From assembly GCF_900129305.1 (NCBI RefSeq), contig NZ_FQVB01000019.1, positions 1-64,000 of the forward strand: a stretch of DNA of 64,000 nt. Direction: 5' to 3'. The DNA is from Desulfacinum infernum DSM 9756 (lineage in GTDB: Bacteria > Desulfobacterota > Syntrophobacteria > Syntrophobacterales > DSM-9756). Within the stretch, counting starts at the first letter, position 1. The number at the start of each line of letters is the position of its first letter. A model generated the notes under the pieces. The model saw only the letters and a program-made list of their open reading frames with translations. It did not search any database and was not told where the DNA came from. Position numbers and translations under genes: made by a program. This document shows, piece by piece, positions 51,392 through 59,968 of the stretch.

Positions 51392-52036
51392 TCAGGGGGG
51401 AGAATGGGGCCGGGGGCCGGCCACGGCCGCGCACAGGTCCCGGGCCAACTGCTCCACCAGCCGCCCCAGCGCCCGGCTCATGGCCTCGGCAAAAAGCTCG
51501 GGCCTCACCGTCCCTTGTACTTCTTCCTTCATCCGATACGTCTTTTGGAACCGAACCTCCCGGTGAGTGCCCTCTTCCCACAAGACCACCCTCACATCCA
51601 ACTCGGCGTTCACCTTGTCGGAATTCCTCGACAGGGCGAAGCGGTGGATATGTCCCGACAGGTTCCAGGAGGGCGGGGCGGCGGGATTTCCGGGCATGAC
51701 CACCGTTTGAAAGGGGCCGCCAGCGGAAAGAGCCGTGGCGATCTGCTCCGCCAGCATCTCGCCGGGGGCGGCGATCCAGCGGTGCTGAGACGAGAAGAGC
51801 ATCTGGTAGGCATTGGAGGAGATGACCATCTCGGTGCGGTCGTAAGGCTGGGAGGCTGCGAAGGGCCAGACGCACAGGGAGGCCTCTTTTCGGGGGCAGG
51901 GAAGGTTCTGGAGAGCCGGCACGTTCAGGGCGTAGTAGGTGGGCGGGGCCGACGGGTGGAAAAGGGGCGCACAGCTCGCCATGAGAACCAAGACCCCGGA
52001 TAGAGCCGCGAGCCTGATCATGGATTGCCGCATCAT
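51392..52036 (-). CDS. ABC-type transport auxiliary lipoprotein (PqiC/YmbA-like)
   Basis: Outer-membrane-associated partner of MCE lipid transporters. The 214-aa precursor has a lipoprotein signal (MMRQSMIRLAALSGVLVLMASC, lipidated Cys at about 22), then YYALNVP and a conserved body ending with a helix AMSRALGRLVEQLARDL. Its ATG overlaps the MlaD stop (ATGA), so the two are coupled. GGAAAAG precedes it. It is the last gene of the mla operon. Confidence 0.83.
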   Translation of the reverse strand: MMRQSMIRLAALSGVLVLMASCAPLFHPSAPPTYYALNVPALQNLPCPRKEASLCVWPFAASQPYDRTEMVISSNAYQMLFSSQHRWIAAPGEMLAEQIATALSAGGPFQTVVMPGNPAAPPSWNLSGHIHRFALSRNSDKVNAELDVRVVLWEEGTHREVRFQKTYRMKEEVQGTVRPELFAEAMSRALGRLVEQLARDLCAAVAGPRPHSPP

Positions 52037-53091
52037 TTCTTCTTTTCCTCGAAGGGATCCTGGGGGTTGGTGGTGAAAAGCACCCGATTGGGTTCTTCCT
52101 TGAGGGTTCTGGCCAGCACCACCAGCTGATCCAAGAGCAGCCTCAGGGAATAGAGGTTCTGGTTGAGCAGAACCAGGGTCTCGTTGGTTCCCGTCCGCCA
52201 CTGAGACACCATGGCGCGGCTGTCCTGCAACAGTGCCTGCATGTCCCGGGAGGTATGCTGGAGGGTACCGGGCGGTATCTCCTCCAAGTGTTTCGACAGG
52301 GTTTCGGCGGCGCGGCGAGCGGCCGCCACGGTAGCGCCCAGGTCGCGGAAGCCACCCTGCAGATCGCCCCGGGAGGCGGATTTTTCCACGAGACCGGCCA
52401 GGATACGAAGGCTCTGGGTGGCTTTCCGCGTATTCTGAACAATCTCCTTCAAGTCCTCCTCTCCCAGCACTCTGTCGGCCCGGTCCAGCAGCACCTTGAG
52501 GCGTTCGGTGTCTTCCCGAACGTTTCTCAACGTGGTTTCAAGATCCGTGCCTCCGAAGATTCGGTTGACGGTTTCCCCCACTTGCTTCCATCTTTCGGTG
52601 AGCCCTTCCAGATCCAGGGAGACGATTTTCGTGTAGATGCTCTCGAAGGCTCCCTTCAACTGCTCGATCTCGGAGGGGTAGGAGCGGATGAGCGGGTAGG
52701 GGGGGGTGAAATCCAGAGAGGGGGTGGCTCGGTCCACGTCCGCCGGTGCCGTGTCGATTTCCAGGAACCTGAGGCCGGTGAGTCCCTGTTCCCGCAGTCG
52801 AATGGCCAACGTGTCGTCCACCGGGAAGTCGGGGCGCAGATGCATGACCACCTGGATCAGCCGGCCGTCGGGGGCCAGCTCCACCGAGGCGACCCGTCCC
52901 ACGGCCACTCCACGGTAGTTCACGATGGCGTCCTGCTGGAGCCCTTTGACGGATTCGGCGAAATAGGTGACGTAGGTGGCTTTCTCTTCAAAGAAGTGGG
53001 AAGCGCCCAGCCAGATGAGCGCCACGAGGCCGAGGCCTCCGCACAGGATCACAAAAAGGCCGATCTTGAAGGTGTTTACGGGCCGTCCCAC
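52033..53091 (-). CDS. mlaD: MlaD-family (MCE domain) lipid transport protein
   Basis: Anchored periplasmic substrate-binding subunit of the Mla phospholipid transporter. The 352-aa protein has one N-terminal membrane helix (FKIGLFVILCGGLGLVALIWL), one MCE domain (about 40-115, with VKGLQQDAIVNYRGVAVGRV and LRPDFPVDDTLAIRLREQGLTG), and a long helical C-terminal part able to form a tunnel. GTG start with GGAGG 6-7 bases upstream. It follows mlaF by 16 bases. Confidence 0.93.
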   Translation of the reverse strand: MGRPVNTFKIGLFVILCGGLGLVALIWLGASHFFEEKATYVTYFAESVKGLQQDAIVNYRGVAVGRVASVELAPDGRLIQVVMHLRPDFPVDDTLAIRLREQGLTGLRFLEIDTAPADVDRATPSLDFTPPYPLIRSYPSEIEQLKGAFESIYTKIVSLDLEGLTERWKQVGETVNRIFGGTDLETTLRNVREDTERLKVLLDRADRVLGEEDLKEIVQNTRKATQSLRILAGLVEKSASRGDLQGGFRDLGATVAAARRAAETLSKHLEEIPPGTLQHTSRDMQALLQDSRAMVSQWRTGTNETLVLLNQNLYSLRLLLDQLVVLARTLKEEPNRVLFTTNPQDPFEEKKK

Positions 53092-53107
53092 AGAGAGCCT
53101 CCTCCTT

Positions 53108-53920
53108 TCACGGGCTGGCCGCTTTCGCCGCGGTGTGCAGCAGTTCCGGGTTACGGTGAAAAAAGGCGCGAACCTTGGGATCTTCGCTCCTTTCCATGAG
53201 ATCCCGGGGAGAACCCTGGGCGATGATTCCCTTGGCTTCCTTGTCCAGCATGATGGATCGTCTGCTGATGGTCAGGATGCTGGCCAGTTCGTGGGTGATC
53301 ACCACCATGGTGATGCCCAGAGCCTCGTTCAGGTTGAGCAGCAGGCTGTCCAGTTCCGCCGCGGTCACCGGATCCAGGCCGGCCGAGGGCTCGTCGCAGA
53401 AGAGGATCTGGGGATCCAGGGCCATGGCCCTGGCAAGGGCCGCACGCTTTCTCATTCCGCCGCTCAATTCCATGGGCATGTAGTGGGCGTAATCGGCCAG
53501 CCCCACCGCCTCCAGCTTCGTATGGACGATCTCCTCGATCAGGGCGCCGGGAAGATCGGTGAACTCCGTCAGCGGCAGGGCCACATTGTCCGCCAGGGTG
53601 AAGGACCCCAACAGGGCTCCCGATTGGAAAAGCACCCCGATCTTCTTCCGGGCCGCTTCCAGTGCCGTTTCCCTGTCAGGTCCCGCGATGTTGTACCCCG
53701 CCACCCAAACGGAACCCTCCAGGGGGGGCAGCAACCCGATCAGGGCCTTGAGAAGCGTACTCTTGCCGCAGCCGCTCCCACCCAGGATGGTGACGATCTC
53801 CCCTTCCGCCACGTGGAAGGTCACCCCTTTCAGGATGGGGGTGCCGCCGTAACCGACGGTCAGGTTTTCGGTCCGAACAATCGCCTGTTCCGGCTGCGCA
53901 GGGGCCTTTTCGTCTTTCAT
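53108..53920 (-). CDS. mlaF: Mla ABC transporter ATP-binding protein
   Basis: The 270-aa ATPase has Walker A GGSGCGKST, the Q-loop in LFQSGALLGSFT, the signature ELSGGMRKRAALARAMA, Walker B ILFCDEPSAGLDP and the H-loop THE. LSGGM(R/K)KR and the Q-loop LFQSGALL are typical of MlaF. The ATG at 53920 has AAGG 10 bases upstream; a GTG 9 bases earlier is possible. Confidence 0.95.
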   Translation of the reverse strand: MKDEKAPAQPEQAIVRTENLTVGYGGTPILKGVTFHVAEGEIVTILGGSGCGKSTLLKALIGLLPPLEGSVWVAGYNIAGPDRETALEAARKKIGVLFQSGALLGSFTLADNVALPLTEFTDLPGALIEEIVHTKLEAVGLADYAHYMPMELSGGMRKRAALARAMALDPQILFCDEPSAGLDPVTAAELDSLLLNLNEALGITMVVITHELASILTISRRSIMLDKEAKGIIAQGSPRDLMERSEDPKVRAFFHRNPELLHTAAKAASP

Positions 53921-53938
53921 GGATCGCACCTTCTCACA

Positions 53939-55072
53939 CTACCACGAAAAGACATGGAAAAGGACGGTGAAGACGGCATCGGTCAAAATGATGAGAAAGA
54001 TGGATGTGACCACGGCCGAGGTGGTCATGCGCCCCACGCTGTCGGCGGTACGTTCCGTTTGAAGACCCCGGAAGCATCCCACCAAGGCCACGACCAGGGC
54101 GAAGGCGAAGCTCTTCACCAGCCCCCCGGCCACGTCCCCCACGGTCAGGATCTGCCAGACTTCCGTGATGAAGCTGGCGGGCGTGAGGTCCAGGCTGAGC
54201 ACTCCCACCACGATCCCGCCCACAATGCCCGAAGCGTTGGCGAAGATGGTCAGCAGCGGCCCGCTCACGGCGAGGGCCATCACCTTGGGCATGATGAGAA
54301 ATTCCGTCACGTTGAAGCCCATGACGGTCAGGGCGTCCACTTCTTCGTTCACCTTCATGGTGCCGATTTCCGCGGCGAAGGCCGCCGCGGAGCGTCCGGC
54401 CAGGATGATGGCCGTCATGAGGGGGCCCAGCTCACGGGTCAGGGCCAGACTCACCAGGTCCGCCACGAAGATGTTGGCCCCGAACTGGCGAAGCTGCACG
54501 GCCGCCTGGAAGGCCATGATCAGGCCCATGAGAAAGCTGACCAGGAAGACGATGGGCACGGCCTCCGATCCGGAGCGTTGCACGTAGTAGAGGATCTCTC
54601 GGGGGCGGAACCGCTTGGGATTCAGACAACACGGGCCCACGGCCACCGTCACGCTGCCGATGAATTGGATGAGATCCCGGGTATCCTTCCACAGCTCCAC
54701 GGCGCCGGCTCCCACCCGTTCGACAATCGGAGGACGTTTTGCGGATGTCGCTGGTGGAGGCGGAGGCGGTTCCTCGAAGAATCCGCTAAACCGCAGGAAG
54801 GATTCCACCTGGTCTTCCAAGCGGGTCAATTCCAAGGAGATTCCACGGGCCCGGCAGGTCTTTTGCAAGTTTTTGAGAACGGCGGCTCCGGCGCTGTCCA
54901 GGGTCGAAACCGTTGTCATGTCCAACACGATGGTTCGCACATGGGGATCCGACAGGAGCTGGGTGAAGGCTTCGTGGTACCAGCGGCTGGTGCTGATCAC
55001 AAGAGGTGCGGACGGGGTGCATGCGGCGAGGCCTCCCTCGCGTCTTTCGACGGTCAGCACGTCAGCATTCAT
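53939..55072 (-). CDS. mlaE: Mla permease with fused N-terminal STAS domain (MlaB-MlaE type)
   Basis: Inner-membrane permease of the Mla system. In the 377-aa protein residues about 1-100 form a STAS domain (VLDMTTVSTLDSAGAAVLKNLQ), equivalent to a separate MlaB, followed by a Pro-rich linker and the MlaE permease (FLVSFLMGLIMAFQAAVQL, LTRELGPLMTAIILAGRSAAAFAAEIGTMKVNEEVDAL). GAGGT lies 3 bases before the ATG. First gene of the minus-strand operon mlaE-F-D-lipoprotein; the 162-base gap before ihfA holds a fragment of the CCCGC-type repeat. Confidence 0.95.
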   Translation of the reverse strand: MNADVLTVERREGGLAACTPSAPLVISTSRWYHEAFTQLLSDPHVRTIVLDMTTVSTLDSAGAAVLKNLQKTCRARGISLELTRLEDQVESFLRFSGFFEEPPPPPPATSAKRPPIVERVGAGAVELWKDTRDLIQFIGSVTVAVGPCCLNPKRFRPREILYYVQRSGSEAVPIVFLVSFLMGLIMAFQAAVQLRQFGANIFVADLVSLALTRELGPLMTAIILAGRSAAAFAAEIGTMKVNEEVDALTVMGFNVTEFLIMPKVMALAVSGPLLTIFANASGIVGGIVVGVLSLDLTPASFITEVWQILTVGDVAGGLVKSFAFALVVALVGCFRGLQTERTADSVGRMTTSAVVTSIFLIILTDAVFTVLFHVFSW

Positions 55073-55234
55073 GGGACCTCGTGTATGGGGGACAAAAGTC
55101 AGGTCGCCTGCCGGCGGGGTTTCAGGGCCCAGTGATTCACAACGCCTTTGATCTCGTCACTCCCGGGCAAGCGGGGACCATGAATTTCCGAAAGCGGAGG
55201 ACTCCAGCCTCCTTTTCGGAGCAGCGAACGGCCC

Positions 55235-55522
55235 CTAAGAACCATGGTTGATCTTTTCGCGAAGCACACCGGAACACTTGAAGGTCACCACGCGGCGGGG
55301 GGGAAGGATGATGGGCTCTCCGGTCTGGGGGTTCCTTCCGCGCCTCTGGTTCTTGGCCTTGACGCTGAACTTGCCGAAACCGCTGATGAGAACGTCCTCG
55401 CCGTCCTCCAAGGTCTGCTTGATGATTTCGAAAAGGGTCTCGATGATCTGGGCGGACTCGGCTTTGGTGAAGACGTTTTCCGCAAAGAGATTCTCCACGA
55501 TGTGAGCCTTGGTCAGGGTCAT
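55235..55522 (-). CDS. ihfA: Integration host factor alpha subunit / HU-family DNA-binding protein
   Basis: A 95-aa DNA-bending protein: MTLTKAHIVENLF, then EDVLISGFGKFSVKAKNQRRGRNPQTGE, then PPRRVVTFKCSGVLREKIN. The FGxF and RxGRNPxTGE motifs define the family, and the ending fits IHF alpha better than HU. AAAGGACG precedes the ATG at 55522. It lies downstream of the terminator of tRNA-Met. Confidence 0.92.
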   Translation of the reverse strand: MTLTKAHIVENLFAENVFTKAESAQIIETLFEIIKQTLEDGEDVLISGFGKFSVKAKNQRRGRNPQTGEPIILPPRRVVTFKCSGVLREKINHGS

Positions 55523-55636
55523 GATTCGTCCTTTCTTTCCTCGTTGTCCATCGTCGATCATCGCTTGGGGGCGGTGGAAGGTCCGATCGTTCCGTCCAGT
55601 TTCTTGGCTAATAATGGATAATCTCTCGGTTTTCAA

Positions 55637-55673
55637 CAAAAAAATGGGGTCGCCCCCCAAGGGCGACCCCATT
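55637..55673 (-). terminator. Rho-independent terminator between tRNA-Met and ihfA
   Basis: On minus, a 13-bp perfect stem AATGGGGTCGCCC / GGGCGACCCCATT with a 5-base loop is followed by seven T residues. It lies just after the tRNA-Met 3' end. Confidence 0.95.
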
Positions 55674-55687
55674 AGCTGATCTTGGTG

Positions 55688-55764
55688 TGGTGGCGGTGCA
55701 GGGACTTGAACCCCGGACGCTGCGGATATGAGCCGCATGCTCTGACCAACTGAGCTACACCGCC
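55688..55764 (-). tRNA. tRNA-Met (anticodon CAT)
   Basis: A 77-base cloverleaf: acceptor GGCGGTG / CACCGCC, D arm GCTCAGTTGGTCAGAGC, anticodon stem TGCGG/CCGCA with loop CTCATAT giving CAT, T stem CCGGG / CCTGG region with TTCAAGT loop, and an encoded CCA end. It lacks the unpaired 1-72 of initiators, so it is elongator-type. A tRNA-Ile2 (lysidine-modified CAT) is possible but the acceptor and anticodon arms look like Met. Confidence 0.92.
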
Positions 55765-55776
55765 ACAGCGCCGCTA

Positions 55777-55805
55777 TATCTAGATAATCTTGGCCCACCT
55801 GTCAA
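55777..55805 (-). promoter_or_regulatory. tRNA-Met promoter
   Basis: On minus, consensus TTGACA and TAGATA separated by 17 bases, ending 12 bases before the tRNA. Confidence 0.75.
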
Positions 55806-55833
55806 TAGGCAAAATCAGTCGCGGCGATGGCGA

Positions 55834-55862
55834 TTGACAAAGAAAGGGCCATCGAGTTTAAT
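55834..55862 (+). promoter_or_regulatory. queD promoter
   Basis: TTGACA and TTTAAT separated by exactly 17 bases. The expected transcript start near 55870 excludes the in-frame ATG at 55827 as a start and supports 55941. Confidence 0.8.
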
Positions 55863-55940
55863 GGACATAACTGTTCGAAGGAAAATGGTTTTTTAGCTGC
55901 TCGCACCGGTTGCCGCTTTCACGGAAAGATGAGAACGCCC

Positions 55941-56318
55941 ATGTACGAAGTGAAGATCGTCAGTGATTTCGCTGCTGCTCACAACCTGAGGAATTTCCGC
56001 GGTCGATGTGAAAACCTCCACGGCCACAACTGGAAGGTGGAAGTGGTCGTGCGGGGTGATCGGTTGGATGATGCGGGCGTACTGCTGGATTTCGGTGAGC
56101 TGAAACAGGCCACTCGGGATGTCTTGCAGCTCGTCGATCACCAATATCTGAACGACCTGCCTTATTTTAAAGAACGCAATCCTTCCTCCGAATACATCGC
56201 CCGGTTTCTTTTCGAAAATCTGTCCGCGCGCGTCAATGGAGACCACCGCTGGGTCCACAGCGTGTCTGCTTGGGAATCCAAGGATTCGTGTGCCACGTAT
56301 TATGGTGAATCGCGATAG
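55941..56318 (+). CDS. queD: 6-carboxytetrahydropterin synthase
   Basis: Makes 6-carboxy-tetrahydropterin from dihydroneopterin triphosphate, the second step of queuosine and 7-deazapurine synthesis. The 125-aa protein has the zinc His in DFAAAHNL, the catalytic Cys and two zinc His in CENLHGHNWKVEV, and the Asp/His region LVDHQYLND. MYEVKIVSDF at 55941 matches the family start; an ATG at 55929 is also possible. The other que genes are not in the window. Confidence 0.93.
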   Translation: MYEVKIVSDFAAAHNLRNFRGRCENLHGHNWKVEVVVRGDRLDDAGVLLDFGELKQATRDVLQLVDHQYLNDLPYFKERNPSSEYIARFLFENLSARVNGDHRWVHSVSAWESKDSCATYYGESR

Positions 56319-56342
56319 GCTTTGGGAAAGAAGGAGCAGAAA

Positions 56343-57572
56343 ATGGTCCGACAGAGGCAACTGCCTTTTGGATGTTCATGTGGGCGCCTGAGACGAATCG
56401 CCGTTGTGGCGGCGGGCGTGGCCGTTCTTTTCTGGTTGCTCTCCACAGGGCCCCACCAGGCGCTGGCCCTGCAAAAGCATTCCTTGGAACCGTCGGGGCA
56501 GCGACCCTCCGGCGCCATGACCCCGCAGGACCACGGGACCACCTCCCAGGCACCGCAGAAAGCGTCGCCCGAAGGCCATGGGGCGCCTCAGCCCGATTGG
56601 GTGCAGCCTGCCGCCCCTGCGCCCCACGGAAAGACGGCGGCCCAGAGTGCGGGCAAGGGCACGAGCCTCACACCCATCCGGGAACCGGCACCCCACGGCG
56701 TCCCGGCCACTCCGCTCCTGCCAAGCCACGGGGAAGAAAAACCGGGAGCCCCCGCCGCCCATGCACCGTTGGCAGAGGCTCTGCATGGGGAAGAAGAGGG
56801 GGTGCACCTGCCGGAAATCTCTCCCACGCCGGGTGTCACCTTCGTGGAGACCATGATCAATCTCATGGAACACGAACTCAACGGGCGCTTTCTGGGTTGG
56901 CGCCCCAACGATCTCATCCTGGGGCGTTTCACGGACAATATCAACAACTACCAGCTGGGCGTCTTGGAGGCCATGCGCTTTACCACCCTGCGCCTCAAGG
57001 ACAGCCTGACCCGGATGGGAGAGGCGGACACCTATGACAGAGACTTGGAAAACGCCCTCAACCTTTTCATGAACAAGGCCACCCTCTTTTGGTTCCCTTC
57101 CGCCGAAAGTTCCTACTCGGAAGCCGTGGAGCACTTGAAGAAGTTTCTCGAAAAGCTCAAGACGGGAAGGCGGAGCTTCTACTATCGGGTGGACAACTTC
57201 ATGTCGCTCATTACCTCCTACGGGGACCTACTAGGCAATGTGAACAAAAGCCTCATCATCGACCGCCACGGCGACGGGAGCCCGGTGAGCTTCTTCGAGG
57301 TGGACGACTACTTCTACTATGCCAAAGGGGTGGCCCACGTGATGTACGAGATCCTCAAGGTGGCCCGCGTGGGCTTCAAGGATCAGCTGGTCACCATCGA
57401 CGCCGTGGACATCATGGACGAGATCCTCCATGAGCTGCACCGCGTGGAGGAAATGGATCCGTGGATCGTTCTGGATGGGGATCTGGACGGCTTCATCGCC
57501 AACCACAGGGCCAACATCAATGCCCCCTTGTCCGAAGTGGCCCACCTGTTTGCCATCATCAGTCGTTTCTGA
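56343..57572 (+). CDS. DUF2333-family membrane-anchored protein
   Basis: The 409-aa protein has a cytoplasmic N-terminus, one membrane helix (IAVVAAGVAVLFWLLSTG, residues about 20-38), a low-complexity Pro/Ala/His linker of about 120 residues with repeated APHG/SHGEE words, and a helical C-terminal domain from about 165 (FVETMINLMEHELNGRFLGWRPND... YYRVDNFMSLITSYGDLLGNVNKSLI). I recognise the C-terminal domain as DUF2333, whose function is unknown. AAGGAG lies 6 bases before the ATG at 56343; the frame opens with TTG at 56322. Confidence 0.75.
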   Translation: MVRQRQLPFGCSCGRLRRIAVVAAGVAVLFWLLSTGPHQALALQKHSLEPSGQRPSGAMTPQDHGTTSQAPQKASPEGHGAPQPDWVQPAAPAPHGKTAAQSAGKGTSLTPIREPAPHGVPATPLLPSHGEEKPGAPAAHAPLAEALHGEEEGVHLPEISPTPGVTFVETMINLMEHELNGRFLGWRPNDLILGRFTDNINNYQLGVLEAMRFTTLRLKDSLTRMGEADTYDRDLENALNLFMNKATLFWFPSAESSYSEAVEHLKKFLEKLKTGRRSFYYRVDNFMSLITSYGDLLGNVNKSLIIDRHGDGSPVSFFEVDDYFYYAKGVAHVMYEILKVARVGFKDQLVTIDAVDIMDEILHELHRVEEMDPWIVLDGDLDGFIANHRANINAPLSEVAHLFAIISRF

Positions 57573-57619
57573 TCGAGTTCTTCATTGAGAGCCGTCGCAA
57601 AGCTCTCCCCAATGCGACG

Positions 57620-57648
57620 AAGCCCCTTCCCGAACGGGAGGGGGCTTT
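57620..57648 (+). terminator. Rho-independent terminator after the DUF2333 gene
   Basis: AGCCCCTTCCCG and CGGGAGGGGGCT form a stem of about 11 pairs with one G-T pair, followed by TTTTGCTTT. It lies 48 bases after the stop codon. Confidence 0.85.
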
Positions 57649-57687
57649 TGCTTTCCTGGTGTACACTCCGTTCCTTATCACTGCACA

Positions 57688-57798
57688 AAGGGGGGGATAA
57701 ACCCCGCCCCTATCCCCCGAGGCAATGCGTTCATGTAAAGGCGGGCTTACCACCCGCCCTTCAGGACCGCACCACGGGAAAGAATCGTCCCATTCAGC
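57688..57798 (+). repeat. Dispersed repeat element, second GTAG class, diverged copy 3
   Basis: Keeps GGGGGATAAACCCCGCCCCTA, GGCGGGCTTACCACCCGCCC, TTCAGGACC and AAAGAATCGTCC in the same order as 7084 and 18759, but the outer left part is lost and GTAG has mutated. The 542-base gap 57573-58114 holds this, a fragment of the CCCGC-type element and the composite at 57924. Confidence 0.75.
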
Positions 57799-57923
57799 GT
57801 TCACCCAGCTGGCGACTCCCCCTTGCGCGGAAGTGACGGTTTGCAGGGTTGTAGGGCAGCCTCCAAGGAGCTTGTCTGAGAACGGTTCTTTTTCCTTGCC
57901 CGACAAGGGATTTACTTTCTTTC

Positions 57924-58044
57924 GTAGCCGCGGGGCTTCAGCCCCGCGTGAAAGGGTCATCGTAAGCCCATGAAGTGACATGGAATACCCGAAGGCCCAC
58001 ACCAGGTCTGGGGATTCCTCCGCAGCCCTAAAGGGCTGCGCTAC
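57924..58044. repeat. Composite REP/BIME-like element, copy 4 (opposite orientation)
   Basis: GTAG plus CCGCGGGGC-TTCA-GCCCCGCG at the left and CGCAGCCC-TAAA-GGGCTGCG plus CTAC at the right. Read on the minus strand its interior aligns with copies 2 and 3 (GGAATCCCC ... GGGCCTTCGGGTA ... GTCACTTCATG ... CGATGACCC). Confidence 0.9.
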
Positions 58045-58114
58045 GAGAAACGCGGTCATCCCTGCGCGGAAGTGACGGTTTGTCGGGTTGTCGGACAGCC
58101 TCCTGGGTAGCCTC

Positions 58115-59968
58115 CTAAGTGCCCGGCTTTGAGCGGGACCCACCCTGCTCTTCTTTCTCCAGGGCCTCCAGAAATCTCCTTTCCTGCTCCAGGTAGTAGT
58201 CCAGGTTGGACGGTTTCTGGGCGATGGCCTGGCGGATGATGACAAGGGCGTCGCGGATCCGGCCGTTGATGAAGTAGGCTTCAGCCAGAGTGTCCAGAAT
58301 GTAGGGGTCCGGTTTGAGGGTGGCGGCCTTCAGAGCCAGATCCAGGGCCTCCTTGGGCTTGTTGTAGGGAGGCGGAGCGGTGGCGTAGAGCCAGGCCAGG
58401 TTGTTGAGGATCCCCGGATGGTCGGGAGCGAACTTCAGCGCCCTTTCCAGCACCACGGCCGCGTCGCTGAATCGCTTCTTTTCCAGGAGCACGCCGCTGT
58501 AGGCCATATAAAGATCGGGGTTTCGGGGCTCGAGGTGGAGCTCTTTTTCCAGGATGTGGAGCCGGACCTCGTGGCGCCATCCCTGAACGGTGACGGACTG
58601 CTGGAAGCGGATGCCGAGGGAGCTGAGGACCCCCAGGGCGGCGAAGAAGATCACCGCCGATCGCAGCAGCTTGCGATTGTGTGCCGCGATCAGCCGAGGA
58701 TCTTCATGAGCGGCCAAGAGGGTATGGATCCTCTGGCGAATGCTGAAGTGGTGCCAGCTGGGCAGATCTTCGATCTGACCGCTGTGAAAGGCGATCTTCT
58801 GAAGCGAGGACACCAACGTGAAGGGATGCCCCACCACCTGCAAGGCGAAGAGATCGGCCTGGCGCTCGCAATTGCGCATAAAGTAGCCGAAGAGATAGCG
58901 GAAATAGAGGATCAGCATGACCAAGACCGGAAGGCTGTAGGTCATGGCGAACAGCGAGTGATCCAGGGGGTTGGCCGAGGTGGCCCATGCCAGGACCGTC
59001 TTCTGTCTGAGCAACAGAAGCAGGATGATGTCCTGAAAGGCGTAGGACACCACGGCGTAGGCGATGAAAAGGCACAGGTAGAAGATGGCGTGGAGGCGTT
59101 TGACGTGGCCCATCTCGTGGGACACCACGGCCTTGAGCTCTTCGACGCTGAGAAGCTGAAGAAGTCCGCGGGTGAAGAGAATGTAGCGAAGTTTCGGCAA
59201 AACCCCCAGAACGGCCGCCGTCAAATGGTCTCCACCGTAGAGGGGCCACAAGAGGAAATCTCCCAGCCGAAAGCCGCGCCGCCGGCAAAAATCTTCCAAT
59301 TCGCTTCGGACCGGCGAGCGGGGAAGGGGCTCGCAGCCCCAGAACCGCACCACCAGGTAGGGTGAAAAGCAGAGAAAGAGGCAGAAAACAAAACCATACA
59401 GGACGATCTGACCCGGTTCCGATTGAAACACCTGGGGGATCCTCACGAACTGAAGCAGGTCGGAAACCAGGGCAATGAGAAACCAAGGAATGAGCAGGGC
59501 GCTGTAAAAGGACAAGTGTCCTTTCAGAAAGGAACTTCGGCTGGTTTCGGAACGGTAGATGGCCTGATGCACCGGATAGGCCCAGTACCAGACCACGGTC
59601 AGGTGCAACAGATAGAGGCCCAGTCCCACCATGCCCGAAACGGTGAAGAAGCGCTGAAATCCCGGAAGGTGCTGCAGAAAGAACTTGATGTCCAAAACGT
59701 ACACGTCGAAGGCCAGAACCCCCAGGGCGAGAATAGGCAGTCGTGACAGGGTCCTGTGATAGCGCAGGGAGATGAGGGAAGGGGGATCTCCGCGATGGAG
59801 CCTTCGGAGCAGCGCCCGGAAGGACCAGGCGCACAGCAGAACGAAGACGGCGAAAACCGCCGCGCCCAGAAAGAGGGTCTGGACGGGGGGGCGGAGGCTT
59901 TCGCGCCCGGGCTCCTGGATGGAAAACAGGAGCAGCGCGACGATGAATGTCAGCAGTTGTGAATACAT
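58115..59968 (-). CDS. M48-family membrane metalloprotease with C-terminal TPR repeats
   Basis: The 617-aa protein has several membrane helices in its first 260 residues, then a zinc protease domain with HEMGHVKRLH (HExxH) and the third ligand Glu in NCERQADLFALQ (about residues 310-410), another helix near 490, and TPR-like helical pairs at about 505-600 (PDLYMAYSGVLLEKKRFSDA, HPGILNNLAWLYATA). Such proteases resemble HtpX/Ste24 and often act in membrane protein quality control. The ATG at 59968 overlaps the upstream gene by 19 bases, with no clear ribosome site, so translation is probably coupled. Confidence 0.87.
   Translation of the reverse strand: MYSQLLTFIVALLLFSIQEPGRESLRPPVQTLFLGAAVFAVFVLLCAWSFRALLRRLHRGDPPSLISLRYHRTLSRLPILALGVLAFDVYVLDIKFFLQHLPGFQRFFTVSGMVGLGLYLLHLTVVWYWAYPVHQAIYRSETSRSSFLKGHLSFYSALLIPWFLIALVSDLLQFVRIPQVFQSEPGQIVLYGFVFCLFLCFSPYLVVRFWGCEPLPRSPVRSELEDFCRRRGFRLGDFLLWPLYGGDHLTAAVLGVLPKLRYILFTRGLLQLLSVEELKAVVSHEMGHVKRLHAIFYLCLFIAYAVVSYAFQDIILLLLLRQKTVLAWATSANPLDHSLFAMTYSLPVLVMLILYFRYLFGYFMRNCERQADLFALQVVGHPFTLVSSLQKIAFHSGQIEDLPSWHHFSIRQRIHTLLAAHEDPRLIAAHNRKLLRSAVIFFAALGVLSSLGIRFQQSVTVQGWRHEVRLHILEKELHLEPRNPDLYMAYSGVLLEKKRFSDAAVVLERALKFAPDHPGILNNLAWLYATAPPPYNKPKEALDLALKAATLKPDPYILDTLAEAYFINGRIRDALVIIRQAIAQKPSNLDYYLEQERRFLEALEKEEQGGSRSKPGT

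Noticed and set aside
55827-55940. N-terminal extension of QueD
   Set aside because: A consensus promoter at 55834-55862 lies inside the extension, so it cannot be translated from that transcript; QueD proteins are about 120 aa.
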